Below, piece by piece: positions 7,748 to 16,801 of a stretch of 24,767 bases of DNA. The notes beneath the pieces are model-generated. The model was given only the letters and a program-made list of their open reading frames with translations. It was not told where the DNA came from and did not search any database. The stretch lies in the NCBI GenBank assembly GCA_937875295.1, contig CALLXS010000028.1:1-24767 (forward strand), written 5' to 3'. The stretch is from an uncultured bacterium. Its GTDB lineage: Bacteria > Bacteroidota > Ignavibacteria > Kapaibacteriales > UBA2268. How positions within the stretch are numbered: position 1 is the stretch's first letter; every line of letters starts with the position of its first letter. The position numbers and the translations under genes were made by a program.

Positions 7748-8428
7748 TTAATCATTAATTTCTCTGATGCGATAGCCGACACCATGAATATTTTGTATTA
7801 ATGGTTTTTTTGTTCCTTTTTTTTCGATTTTATTTCTAATTCTTTTAATATATACATCGACAATATTGGAAGTAACATCTATTGGTTGTTTCCAGACATT
7901 CTGAGAAATGCTAGTACGGGTAAGGATTCTATTTTTATTTTTCATTAAATACTCTAAAAGAGTATATTCTCTGGTGGTAAGTTCAATTTCTTTGCCATAG
8001 CGGTAAGCTAAGTGTGTGACAGTATCGAGAACTAAATTTCCGCATACTAATTTTGTATTAATATCGCGAGCGGTTCTTCTCATTATAGCACGAAGTCGAG
8101 CAGCTAGCTCATCAAAACTAAACGGTTTAGCCATAATATCATCGGCACCTAAATCAAGGGCTTCTACGATATCTTCAGTTTTGTATTTTGGTGTTAACAA
8201 TATAATTGGAATATTAATATTTATTAATCTAATTTCTTTTAAAATTGCTATACCAGTTAATCCAGACATAGCAGTATCAATAATTAAAGCATCATAATTG
8301 TTGTTAAACACTAATTCACAACCATTTGAGCTATCGAGCGCTATATCGACTAAATATTTTTCTTCCTCTAAGCCATGCTTAAGTAAAGCTGCAATTCTTT
8401 TTTCTTCTGCAATTATTATTATTTTCAT
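7748..8428 (-). CDS. OmpR/PhoB-family response regulator
   Basis: A 226-residue two-domain transcription regulator. The receiver domain (1 to about 118) has phospho-acceptor D51 (ALIIDTAMSG), T79 (IILLTPK) and K101 (DIMAKPF). The acidic pocket after strand 1 is altered: the usual DD or ED reads A7-E8-E9 (IIIIAEEKR). The C-terminal winged helix (about 128-222) is typical: IELTTREYTLLEYLMKN, then NIVDVYIKRIRNKIEKKG (recognition helix region) and IHGVGYRI (wing). Phosphorylation would drive dimerisation and binding to direct repeats at target promoters. No histidine kinase is adjacent; the gene sits between the T9SS propeller protein (51 nt upstream, same strand) and the MazG-type gene (5 nt downstream). 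It is therefore an orphan regulator or pairs with a distant kinase, possibly the PAS kinase at 16860. Confidence 0.93.
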   Translation of the reverse strand: MKIIIIAEEKRIAALLKHGLEEEKYLVDIALDSSNGCELVFNNNYDALIIDTAMSGLTGIAILKEIRLININIPIILLTPKYKTEDIVEALDLGADDIMAKPFSFDELAARLRAIMRRTARDINTKLVCGNLVLDTVTHLAYRYGKEIELTTREYTLLEYLMKNKNRILTRTSISQNVWKQPIDVTSNIVDVYIKRIRNKIEKKGTKKPLIQNIHGVGYRIREIND

Positions 8429-8479
8429 TATATAAATTATTTTTTATATTCTTAATATTTTTAAGTTATATAGAGTATC

Positions 8480-11458
8480 TTATTTTTTTATGAAAACGGG
8501 ATATACTTGTTTATCACCTGTCGATAATTCTAAAAGAATATAATACACTCCGTTATCGCAATATGAGCCATCACTTCTTTTTCCGTCCCAGAAATCGCAA
8601 TATATTGTATTAGCAATCCTATGTATATTTCGGACTGGTTCGGCAACTATTCTATTTGCAGGATCTAATATTTTAATTGTAACGTCAGCATCATTTGACA
8701 TTTCATAAACTATATCTAATAGCCCATTCATAGGATTATACGGATTAGGGGAGATTGAGTTAATATATTGTGCCACTTGATGTTTTAGAAGTGTGTCAGT
8801 GCGTATACAAGCATTTTCGGTACAAAATCTCAAAATGAAATTCGGAGTAATACCATTAGGTACTTCCCATTTAAAGTTATCAATATTTGAATTAAAATTA
8901 TCAATCTCGCTAAAAGTAATTCCTCCATCAGTAGATAATAGGACATAAATTAAACTATCTGTGATATTTAATGCACTTAGATCCCAAGAGAAATTCATTG
9001 TAGGGCAAGCAGTACTGCAAGGTTCAATTACAATTGGGAATACCATTGGTTTTACTAATGAAGGGGCAAGAGAAACTGTATCTATATAATCAAATTTTGA
9101 ATATATACATCTTATTAAAACATTATTATTATATACTGAATCTGTACAACTCATATTATCAGGACATGGAACTAAAAATTCAGTAGCAAAAGTTCCATTT
9201 GTATCAATTATGACTGAATCTGAGTAAAACCAATTAATTGCATCTACGCTATATTGTACTTTAATACTATCCACACATCCGAAATCACCATCTAAATAAA
9301 GTTTACTTCCTACAATTAAATTTTGTGGATTAGTTATATTTAGATTAATTGAAGGCATTTGAACGGTAACTATACCGGTAATATCATTAACGGTGCTTGG
9401 ATTATCGCTCTCTTGTACAATGAAATATCCTTCTTTGCCTGCAAGTATTGAACTAAATCTATAATTATATCTTGTGGTATCAGTTGTATTATTATAATTT
9501 TGATGTATTGTAATTATTGAATCAATAGGAAGATTGTTTTTCGTTGGGCGGAACAAAATATCTATTCTATTTGATGTTTTTACCACATTATGCCATTCGA
9601 TAGTGATAGAGTCTCCTACGCAAAATACTCCTGCATTCTTTTTTGGCGATAATACTTTAATTTCATTTGGTATCTCTACACCTATCAAATAAGTGCTATC
9701 TTGAGTAGTAACAATAATATCATTTAGTCCATCGCCCTCTACATCAGCTACTGAGACACTTGAAATAATTTGATTCTTAAAATTCATTGTATATACTGTA
9801 TCGAATGGATTCCAACTTTTAAATTTAAATGAAGTATAATCAACCATTCTAAGTACTCTTAAAGTAGAGCCATCTACTAGAAATATTTCATCTTTGCCAT
9901 CTGAAGCACCATCAATATCATTTACTGCTGCTATCCATCCATTTACCCTTTTAGTGCAAATTGTATCAAAAGGAAATAGAATAGCATCAGGAGGTGATGG
10001 TTTAATTTGTCTTGGACCGCTATAATATTTTAATACAGATAATTTGCTTTCAGCTACAGCGAATTTTTTTGAAGATTCAGTTACTAAAATTTCATTTCCC
10101 GGGTTATTTGGGAAAAATTCTTGCCAATTATTAGTACTATTGCCATCGACATTTCCTACGGCAATTGTCCATTGGTGATTTTTAATTGCACTTGAAAATG
10201 GAGGTCTAACGAAATCGTTCACTCTAGTTAGAGAATCGCCATTTACATTAAATAAATGCAAAGTAGGAGTACCGAATGATGAATCTCTACCCAAATATTC
10301 TTCAGCTATAATTAAAAATAAACTGTCTCCCGTAGCGCGGTCATTTGTTTTTACAAAATAAGGTCTAATTTGAGGTTTAGATCCATTAATTAGGAATTGG
10401 ATATTGAGCGGCTCAAAAAGCGGTTTCGTTACTGAAGAGCTAATATCATAAATTGCTAAATATGGGTATTTGCCAGAAATTACGTTTTGATATTTATTGT
10501 CATTTATTGAAACTGTATCATATAATGTGCTGTGATAAGCATAATAAGGCATCGCTACTAATGTCATTCCTCTAAAATATGTTATAGATGGTGAGGCAAA
10601 ACCAACATCACCCGGTAAATGGTAACGGTTAGTTTTTACATCTTTTATGTCTGGTAAAGGATAGTTTGGAGTATTATTCGGAGTAATAAATTCCGTAATT
10701 CCTCTGAAATATGGCAATGTAGAATTAAAAGAAGTATATTCAGGCGATGCACAATTAACTACAGAAAAAATCGAATAATCATTGCTTGCTGGGAATTTTC
10801 TACCTAATATTGGTTTAATATTAGCGTAACTATTAGGTGCATATTCGCGTAAGTCTAAAGTGAGTCTGCGGATCAATTTTGCAGTATCAGCAATGGGGTC
10901 AAAACCTGCCAAATAAGCATGAGAGAGACCGTCTGGACTTTTCATTTCAATTGATTCTATTCCTAATACCACAGGATTTGGCATTTTATCATAAGGATTT
11001 GTGCTTAAAGTATCTATAAGAACTGATAAATCCTTAATATATGGAATGTAGTCATTATATTTATGAACATTACCAGTAGCATCAATTATTACAATTCTAC
11101 CACTTACTACTGCAGCAATTTCATTAGGATTAAATATAAAGTTTTTATTAATTTTCGAATTATTTACGATATTCCCAATTAAAGGTTGGACATCTCCGGA
11201 AATAGCATCTACAGCCCATTTAATTTTAAAAGTATCAAGACCCTGCGGAGATGATTTCGCTTTATTTAATCGTGTAGCCTCTGGATTACCATCAAGAAAA
11301 TGCCATGCACTCATACTTGAGCTTTGAGCAATAGATTGATTTGATAATAAAAGATTAATTAATATAAGGAATAAGAAAGAAAAAGTTAATTTTAATGAAA
11401 CGAACTTTAAAATGCTTTTATTTCCTATATTACTGTATAAATTGGTAAGTCTAAACAT
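8480..11458 (-). CDS. Large secreted protein with FG-GAP-like repeats and FlgD/T9SS C-terminal domain
   Basis: A 992-residue exported protein. The N-terminus has a hydrophobic signal segment (LKLTFSFLFLILINLLL, about residues 22-39) ending near SIAQ. The body carries acidic, calcium-loop-like segments such as AVNDIDGASDGKDEIFLVDG and VSVADVEGDGLNDIIV, typical of FG-GAP/VCBS beta-propeller blades, followed by Ig-like beta-rich regions with several cysteines. The final roughly 95 residues (SISPNPYNPMNG, DADVTIKILDPANRIV, WDGKRSDGSYCDNGVYYILL) match the FlgD-Ig-like/T9SS sorting domain. It is probably displayed on or released from the cell surface; its ligand or enzyme activity is not visible. 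Only 51 nt without a terminator separate it from the response-regulator gene downstream, so read-through into the regulator is possible. Confidence 0.8.
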   Translation of the reverse strand: MFRLTNLYSNIGNKSILKFVSLKLTFSFLFLILINLLLSNQSIAQSSSMSAWHFLDGNPEATRLNKAKSSPQGLDTFKIKWAVDAISGDVQPLIGNIVNNSKINKNFIFNPNEIAAVVSGRIVIIDATGNVHKYNDYIPYIKDLSVLIDTLSTNPYDKMPNPVVLGIESIEMKSPDGLSHAYLAGFDPIADTAKLIRRLTLDLREYAPNSYANIKPILGRKFPASNDYSIFSVVNCASPEYTSFNSTLPYFRGITEFITPNNTPNYPLPDIKDVKTNRYHLPGDVGFASPSITYFRGMTLVAMPYYAYHSTLYDTVSINDNKYQNVISGKYPYLAIYDISSSVTKPLFEPLNIQFLINGSKPQIRPYFVKTNDRATGDSLFLIIAEEYLGRDSSFGTPTLHLFNVNGDSLTRVNDFVRPPFSSAIKNHQWTIAVGNVDGNSTNNWQEFFPNNPGNEILVTESSKKFAVAESKLSVLKYYSGPRQIKPSPPDAILFPFDTICTKRVNGWIAAVNDIDGASDGKDEIFLVDGSTLRVLRMVDYTSFKFKSWNPFDTVYTMNFKNQIISSVSVADVEGDGLNDIIVTTQDSTYLIGVEIPNEIKVLSPKKNAGVFCVGDSITIEWHNVVKTSNRIDILFRPTKNNLPIDSIITIHQNYNNTTDTTRYNYRFSSILAGKEGYFIVQESDNPSTVNDITGIVTVQMPSINLNITNPQNLIVGSKLYLDGDFGCVDSIKVQYSVDAINWFYSDSVIIDTNGTFATEFLVPCPDNMSCTDSVYNNNVLIRCIYSKFDYIDTVSLAPSLVKPMVFPIVIEPCSTACPTMNFSWDLSALNITDSLIYVLLSTDGGITFSEIDNFNSNIDNFKWEVPNGITPNFILRFCTENACIRTDTLLKHQVAQYINSISPNPYNPMNGLLDIVYEMSNDADVTIKILDPANRIVAEPVRNIHRIANTIYCDFWDGKRSDGSYCDNGVYYILLELSTGDKQVYPVFIKK

Positions 11459-11493
11459 AATATTACGTTATATAATTAAAGATATAATTGAAT

Positions 11494-11542
11494 AGAATGA
11501 GCAATAATAACCAAAATTACTGCTATTTCAATTGCTCATTCT
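11494..11542. repeat. 12-bp perfect inverted repeat upstream of the 992-residue T9SS protein
   Basis: AGAATGAGCAAT (11494-11505) and ATTGCTCATTCT (11531-11542) are perfect complements with a 25-nt spacer and no T-run on either side. The spacer holds a minus-strand TAATTTTG (11519-11512) resembling a Bacteroidota -7 box. This suggests an operator straddling the promoter of the T9SS gene, or a leader hairpin; a terminator for pgk is less likely. Confidence 0.5.
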
Positions 11543-11648
11543 AAAATTCAACTATTTTTAATCAAAGTATGTACCAAATTATTAAAATTAAATTAATTTT
11601 TCAGATATTCATTATTATGTTTCTATTATTCATTAATAATTTGGTAAA

Positions 11649-11685
11649 AATTCTACAATTAATTATGAAATTAAAAGTAATTGTA
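11649..11685 (-). terminator. Possible pgk terminator
   Basis: On the minus strand, directly after the pgk stop, TACAATTA (11685-11678) pairs with TAATTGTA (11661-11654) around a 16-nt loop and is followed by GAATTTTT. The stem is short and AT-rich, so this is a weak call. Confidence 0.35.
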
Positions 11686-11687
11686 TT

Positions 11688-12875
11688 TTATATTTCAAGA
11701 GCTTTCACTCCAGGCAATTCTATGCCTTCAAGGAATTCTAATGAAGCTCCACCACCAGTAGAGACATAAGATACAGCTGCTTCATATCCTAATTTTTTAA
11801 TTGCAGAAGCTGAATCACCACCACCAATAATACTTATCGCACCATTTTTGGTAGATTCCACAACTGCATTTGCAACTTCATTTGTGCCATCGGCAAAATT
11901 TTTGAATTCAAATACTCCCATAGGACCATTCCAAAAGATTGTCTTTGAATCGAGAATGTACTTTTTAAAGTCTTCAATAGTATTCTTGCCAATATCTAAT
12001 CCCATTTTATCTGCAGGAATTTCACTTATTGAAACTTCATTTTTATCAGGAGTATCCTCGTATTTGTCTGTTACTATAATATCTTTAGGTAATATTAAAT
12101 TAACATTTTTAGCTTTTGCATCAGCAATTAATTCCTTCGTTAGCTCTAATTGCTCATCTTCTACTAATGATTTTCCTACTTCATTGCCTAATGCCTTTAG
12201 GAAAGTGAAAGACATACCACCACCGATTAAAATATTTTGGCATTTATTTATAATATTTTTAATTACACCGATTTTATCAGAAACTTTAGCTCCACCTAAA
12301 ATTACAGTGAATGGTTTTACAGGGTCCTTTATTACTTTATTTAAGAACTCTAATTCATTTTGTAAAAGCAGTCCCATTCCTCTCTCAGGGAATAAGTGAG
12401 CTACACCTTCAGTAGAGGAATGTGCTCTATGAGCAGATCCAAAAGCATCATTTACATAGACATCACCTAATTTAGCAAGATCTTTAGCTAATTCTGCGTC
12501 ATTTTTAGTCTCGCCGGGGTAAAAGCGAATATTATCGAATAATAAAATTTCGCCATTTACAGCTTCTTTGGTTAATTTTTCAGCAGATTCACTCAATAGA
12601 TTCTCAATAAATTTTACTTTATAGCCATATTTTTTGGCTAATAATTCTGCAACAATTCTTAATGAGAATTTTGGCTCTCTACCTTCTTTGGGTCTACCTA
12701 AATGTGAAATTAATATTGGTACTCCTCCAGCTTTAATAATTGTATTAATTGTAGGCAAAGAACGAACGACTCGCGCATCGTCAGTAATTACTCCATCTTT
12801 TATTGGAACGTTAAAATCAACTCGAGTAAGTACTCTTTTTCCATTTAGGTCTAATTCATTTACAGATTTTATCAT
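11688..12875 (-). CDS. pgk: Phosphoglycerate kinase
   Basis: Cytoplasmic glycolytic/gluconeogenic enzyme interconverting 1,3-bisphosphoglycerate plus ADP and 3-phosphoglycerate plus ATP. The 395-residue length is standard. The substrate-binding N-terminal domain shows RVDFNVPIKDG (18-28), SHLGRPKEG, DNIRFYPGETKND and VNDAFGSAHRAHSSTEG. The nucleotide-binding C-terminal domain shows VILGGAKVSDKIGVI, LIGGGMSFTFLKALG, FWNGPMGVFEF, IIGGGDSASAIKKLG and YVSTGGGASLEFLEG. All catalytic residues I would expect look present. It is a single-gene unit: gap, tpi and eno are not adjacent. It diverges from aspartokinase, with a 195-nt AT-rich gap between them. The ATG at 12875 (MIKSVNELDL) fits the family's usual start. 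Confidence 0.98.
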   Translation of the reverse strand: MIKSVNELDLNGKRVLTRVDFNVPIKDGVITDDARVVRSLPTINTIIKAGGVPILISHLGRPKEGREPKFSLRIVAELLAKKYGYKVKFIENLLSESAEKLTKEAVNGEILLFDNIRFYPGETKNDAELAKDLAKLGDVYVNDAFGSAHRAHSSTEGVAHLFPERGMGLLLQNELEFLNKVIKDPVKPFTVILGGAKVSDKIGVIKNIINKCQNILIGGGMSFTFLKALGNEVGKSLVEDEQLELTKELIADAKAKNVNLILPKDIIVTDKYEDTPDKNEVSISEIPADKMGLDIGKNTIEDFKKYILDSKTIFWNGPMGVFEFKNFADGTNEVANAVVESTKNGAISIIGGGDSASAIKKLGYEAAVSYVSTGGGASLEFLEGIELPGVKALEI

Positions 12876-12991
12876 AATTGCACCAAAATATAAAGTTGTA
12901 TAATATATTATTTATTAAATTTATAATATTGCTAAAATATCATTTTTCTTTTTAAATTACAAATTTTTAATAATTATTATTTATTTTTTAA

Positions 12992-13021
12992 TTGATAAAG
13001 AATAGATTTTTATTATTTTTG
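12992..13021 (+). promoter_or_regulatory. Bacteroidota-type promoter for aspartokinase
   Basis: TTG (12992-12994), a 19-nt spacer and TATTTTTG (13014-13021) match the -33/-7 consensus closely. Transcription would begin near 13028, leaving a leader of roughly 40 nt before the TTG start at 13071. Confidence 0.55.
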
Positions 13022-13070
13022 TCGTTAATAACTTGTTGATGAAATTAAAAAACAAAAAAACATAGAAAAA

Positions 13071-14360
13071 TTGAATAAAATTAAAATTCTAAAATTTGGC
13101 GGAGCTGTACTTAGTAATTTAGAAGGCTTTAAAAATATGCTTAATATTATTAAAGCATATTCAAATGTGAAAGTAATGCTAGTAATATCAGCTATTGCTA
13201 AATCAACTAGTAATCTACGTTTGGCTGGGACTCTAGCCAGCAATGGTAAATTAAAAGAGTCTCAAGAAATAATTGATAAATTAATAAATGAATATATTTA
13301 TTTCGTAGAAAATTTAATAATTGACGAAAAATATAGATTAGAAAATATAAATGAAATTATTTCTGCTAAGGTAGAAATATATAATTTGCTTAAAGGCATT
13401 AATATCACCCAAGAATGTACACCACGCACTTATGATTTATTAATGAGCTACGGTGAAAAAATGACTTTATTAATTGCACATAAATTCCTTAAAGTGAATG
13501 GTATTAATATAGAAAAAATAGATTCTACCGGTATTATTAAAACTAATTCAAAATACGGAAATGCATCACCATTGATGGAAATCACAAATTCTAATATTCA
13601 AAATCACATTTTACCGAAATTTAAAGAATTTGATTTTATTATTGCACAGGGATTTGTTGCATCGGATTTAAAAAATGAAATAACAACAATGGGAATAGAA
13701 AGCTCAAATTTAAGTGCTGCTATTTATTCAAAATGCTTAAATTGTAACGAAATTATAATTTTTACTGATGTAGATGGTATTCGAACTGCCGACCCCAAAA
13801 CAAATAAAATCACTAATTTAATTGAAAAATTGAGCTATAAGCAAGCATTTTTAATTGGACAAAATGGACTTAAATTAATTTATCCCAGAATGATTACTTT
13901 TGCGCAAAAAGCAAAAATTAAAGTGCGAATTAAATCTGGATTAAACAATTCTATTAGTGAAACAATTATTTCAGAGGAGAAAGAAATAAAACCATTTAAT
14001 ATTTCTATTGAAAATGGAACTAAATTTTTGCTTAAAATAAATATAAATAATTCTAATAATCGAGCGATGCTTTCAGCAACGAAAATTCAACTTGCAATTT
14101 CTAAATATTTAGCTGAAAAAATTGAACCCCAATTTATCTTTAAAATAATAGCTATTGAAAACTCATATTGCTTAATTGAGCTCCCTGATTATAATCCTGA
14201 TTATAATAATATTAAAGAAATAAAGGAATGCAATAAAATTACCACAATCGACTTCAATAGCGCTGTTGAAAGAAAATATCAAAATATCATTTTTAATTAT
14301 TCTAATTTATTTTATTATAATAGCGATGGCAAAATTAATAATTATTATTTTCTAAAATAA
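13071..14360 (+). CDS. lysC: Aspartokinase (monofunctional)
   Basis: Aspartate kinase, which phosphorylates aspartate to 4-phospho-aspartate as the first step toward lysine, threonine, methionine and diaminopimelate. The amino-acid-kinase domain is recognisable: KFGGAVLSN (8-16, the KFGG substrate/ATP motif), MSYGEKMTLLIAHKF, the STG segment and FTDVDGIRTADPKTN, the conserved kinase-family DVDGI-TADP signature. The usual TTLGRGGSDYTA loop reads TTMGIESSNLSA, so the G-SD aspartate is replaced by Asn. The C-terminal third (about 305-429) should hold the regulatory ACT domains, but it is short and very divergent. The start is a TTG at 13071, chosen because the conserved MNKIKILKFGG begins there; the ATG further upstream (13039) is out of frame and quickly hits a stop. 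No homoserine dehydrogenase is fused. Confidence 0.88.
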   Translation: MNKIKILKFGGAVLSNLEGFKNMLNIIKAYSNVKVMLVISAIAKSTSNLRLAGTLASNGKLKESQEIIDKLINEYIYFVENLIIDEKYRLENINEIISAKVEIYNLLKGINITQECTPRTYDLLMSYGEKMTLLIAHKFLKVNGINIEKIDSTGIIKTNSKYGNASPLMEITNSNIQNHILPKFKEFDFIIAQGFVASDLKNEITTMGIESSNLSAAIYSKCLNCNEIIIFTDVDGIRTADPKTNKITNLIEKLSYKQAFLIGQNGLKLIYPRMITFAQKAKIKVRIKSGLNNSISETIISEEKEIKPFNISIENGTKFLLKININNSNNRAMLSATKIQLAISKYLAEKIEPQFIFKIIAIENSYCLIELPDYNPDYNNIKEIKECNKITTIDFNSAVERKYQNIIFNYSNLFYYNSDGKINNYYFLK

Positions 14361-14443
14361 TGTGTAACCTTTTTGGTGTTCATTTGTCTTTTGTTTATAA
14401 CATTGATATAATTTTAAATCGAATAAAATAAAAATGAATAATC

Positions 14444-14477
14444 TTTGTATATATTAATTGAAAATTTATTATATTTG
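14444..14477 (+). promoter_or_regulatory. Candidate promoter for the 730-residue T9SS protein
   Basis: TTTG (14444-14447), 22 nt, then TATATTTG (14470-14477) resembles the Bacteroidota -33/-7 pair. It would give a leader of about 90 nt before the ATG at 14576. The spacing is slightly long. Confidence 0.4.
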
Positions 14478-14575
14478 TTTTCTAAATGTTAAATTAATGT
14501 TAATTTATTAACTTTATCATAATTTTTTTGTAAATTAAATAATTGTACTTTATAAATATTTTAACGGAGCAAGTA

Positions 14576-16768
14576 ATGAAAAAATTACTTTATACCCTAA
14601 TTTGTGCTATATTCATACCGGCTTTAATGAATGCAGCACCAGTTCAATTGAATAATTTGGGAACTAGCAAATTTTTATCAAACCCAAAAGACATTCAATT
14701 AAAAGAAACTTCGATTATGTCGAAAGCAGAAATTATAAAACCAAAAATATCTGCTGAGACTTTTACAAACAACAATATTACTCCATTCCTTCTTAACACT
14801 AGAATTGATAATTTTGCTAGCACTGGAATGTTTTATGGAGCTTCACTTATTCACTATTTGCCAGATGCTGGTACTGTTGTTGTTCCTATTTTGACTAGTA
14901 GAATTCGTACAGAAGACAATACTGATTACTCAAGATTAAGTATTGTACCATTTAATGATGATGGCCTTACTATAGATACTAATAAAATTTTTAGAGTTAT
15001 AAATTCTACTGATACTTTATTCTCTTGGATATCTTATGGCGTAACAAATCCAATCGAAGGTAATAAAGATATTAGTAAATTTAACTATCTCGTTCATACT
15101 GCTGGTGTTTATCCTAAAGGAAGCGATTATAATTATGTAGGTAATGCTCTTCTTACATCTAACCCGCTTAATATTGTAAACGATCAAGCTTCAATGCAAA
15201 TTAAATATGCTGACGAAATTAATCCAGGTGGTGGAACTGATTATGAACTACCTCTTGATTTATATATAAATGGATTCACAGGAGACGATGCAGCTCATTA
15301 TTATATGTTCTATAAAGCTACAAGAAAAGCAAATAGTACTGCAAAATATGGTCCACATTTTTCAAGTTTAGCTGATATTTCTAAAACTGATTATGAATAT
15401 TCTCAGACTCAAACAAGTTACGATAATGATTTTAAAGCTTCAGAACCAAATGGTACTTGGTCAAGCCAAACATTATCTGATCATCACGACGGTGTGATTT
15501 ACCATGCTGTAGTTAATTTCTTCGTTGATCCAAATATGGATATAGATCATAGATATCCTGCAGTAGCTAAATCAACAGACGGTGGTTATACTTTTACTAA
15601 ATTCGAAAGATTACCTACTGAAGTTTTAAATAACTTTGTTTTATCTGTATCACCTGAACAATATAAATTAAATGATTTGAGTTATGACTTTTCTGCTTAC
15701 CAAGAATTAGATTTCGTGGTATATGGTGCTGACAAAATGAGCTTCATAGGTAGATTTTATGTAGTTTCAACTGCTGAAAGTATTTATTTATATAATAGCC
15801 TTGTAGAAGTAACAAAAGATGGCTCAACTTGGTCAATTAAACCAGTAGAAAATATGTTAAGTGCTGTATTTAATTCTCAACTTAGCCAATATCAGTTATC
15901 AACTTATAGTGTGGATTATTTTAGTGTTTATACTAATACTGCTACAAATGGTGAATTATTAGGACAAAAATATCCTGTAATATTAGATAATACTCCAAGA
16001 GAACATGAAGTTCAAATTTCAAAGACTAAAGATGGTCAATATCTTGTTGCAAAATGGTTAGATTTTAATTATGACCCTAATAAACCAGTCGAAGGTTATG
16101 AATCATACAAGAATTATGAAGGATCAGCAATTAAAGGTAAACCAGTGGATTATCTTTATCAAGATAGAGATGGCAATTATCAAGCAGCTCAAGTAGATGA
16201 ATTCCTTACTACAAATGTGTTTGTAAGATATAGAAAAGTTACTGAAAATACTTGGTCAGCTCCTATGAATATTACTAAATTAGATAGAAGCTATATACTT
16301 CACTCATATATGCCAAAAATAATTCCTGATATTGAACATATTCCATTATTATATACAGAACCATTAATTATGTCTCCAGATAATTTAACTGATTATGGAA
16401 AAGAAGTTTATGCAAAATATTTAAGTTCTGATATAGTAGCTCAAAATATGTATGGTTTAGTTAGAAACATTATGTATGGTAACTTTAGCTATACTCAAAA
16501 ATCTAATGTGGAAGAACCAATAATATTAAGTGAAGAAATTTCAGTTTATCCTAACCCAGCTTTAAACGAAATGAATATTAATTTAGTAAATGGTTCTGGC
16601 AATGCAAATATTGAAATCTTCAATATGCTTGGCGAAAAAGTAATGACACTAAGCAATGCTGCAGCAATGACTAAAGCTAATATTAGCACTCTTGGAAATG
16701 GAATGTATATTATTAAAGCAAAAGATGGTGGAAAAGAATATTCTACTACTTTCACAATTGCTAGATAA
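14576..16768 (+). CDS. Secreted T9SS type A protein with Asp-box-like (sialidase/propeller) motifs
   Basis: A 730-residue exported protein of unknown activity. I chose the ATG at 14576 because it begins a normal signal peptide (MKKLLYTLICAIFIPALMNA, cleavage likely after NAA or NA) and follows GGAG-containing ACGGAGCAAGTA; the frame also opens 33 nt upstream at a TTG, which would mask the signal. The middle has the Asp-box pattern S-x-D-G-G-x-T-F (AKSTDGGYTFTKF) and a partial copy (VTKDGSTWSIK), found in BNR/sialidase-like beta-propellers. The C-terminal roughly 79 residues are a clear T9SS type A sorting domain: ISVYPNPALNEMNINL, NIEIFNMLGEKVMTL and LGNGMYIIKAKDGG. Strong terminator downstream. 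The clean start, good ribosome site and own promoter suggest it is well expressed, perhaps an abundant surface-layer or secreted protein. Confidence 0.8.
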   Translation: MKKLLYTLICAIFIPALMNAAPVQLNNLGTSKFLSNPKDIQLKETSIMSKAEIIKPKISAETFTNNNITPFLLNTRIDNFASTGMFYGASLIHYLPDAGTVVVPILTSRIRTEDNTDYSRLSIVPFNDDGLTIDTNKIFRVINSTDTLFSWISYGVTNPIEGNKDISKFNYLVHTAGVYPKGSDYNYVGNALLTSNPLNIVNDQASMQIKYADEINPGGGTDYELPLDLYINGFTGDDAAHYYMFYKATRKANSTAKYGPHFSSLADISKTDYEYSQTQTSYDNDFKASEPNGTWSSQTLSDHHDGVIYHAVVNFFVDPNMDIDHRYPAVAKSTDGGYTFTKFERLPTEVLNNFVLSVSPEQYKLNDLSYDFSAYQELDFVVYGADKMSFIGRFYVVSTAESIYLYNSLVEVTKDGSTWSIKPVENMLSAVFNSQLSQYQLSTYSVDYFSVYTNTATNGELLGQKYPVILDNTPREHEVQISKTKDGQYLVAKWLDFNYDPNKPVEGYESYKNYEGSAIKGKPVDYLYQDRDGNYQAAQVDEFLTTNVFVRYRKVTENTWSAPMNITKLDRSYILHSYMPKIIPDIEHIPLLYTEPLIMSPDNLTDYGKEVYAKYLSSDIVAQNMYGLVRNIMYGNFSYTQKSNVEEPIILSEEISVYPNPALNEMNINLVNGSGNANIEIFNMLGEKVMTLSNAAAMTKANISTLGNGMYIIKAKDGGKEYSTTFTIAR

Positions 16769-16801
16769 TTTACTATTTATTTCTAGAAAATAATATAAAA
16801 C

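Noticed and set aside
11569..11769. Short plus-strand frame with a hydrophobic start, possible small membrane protein
   Set aside because: It runs antisense into the conserved end of pgk, has no ribosome site, and its hydrophobicity is what AT-rich intergenic DNA gives by default.
11848..12903. Plus-strand open frames over pgk (11848-12399 and 12634-12903)
   Set aside because: They are antisense to fully conserved phosphoglycerate kinase motifs; their composition is the shadow of pgk codons.
13025..13243. Minus-strand frame overlapping the aspartokinase start
   Set aside because: The plus strand carries the KFGG aspartokinase motif and a good promoter; the minus frame has no recognisable features.
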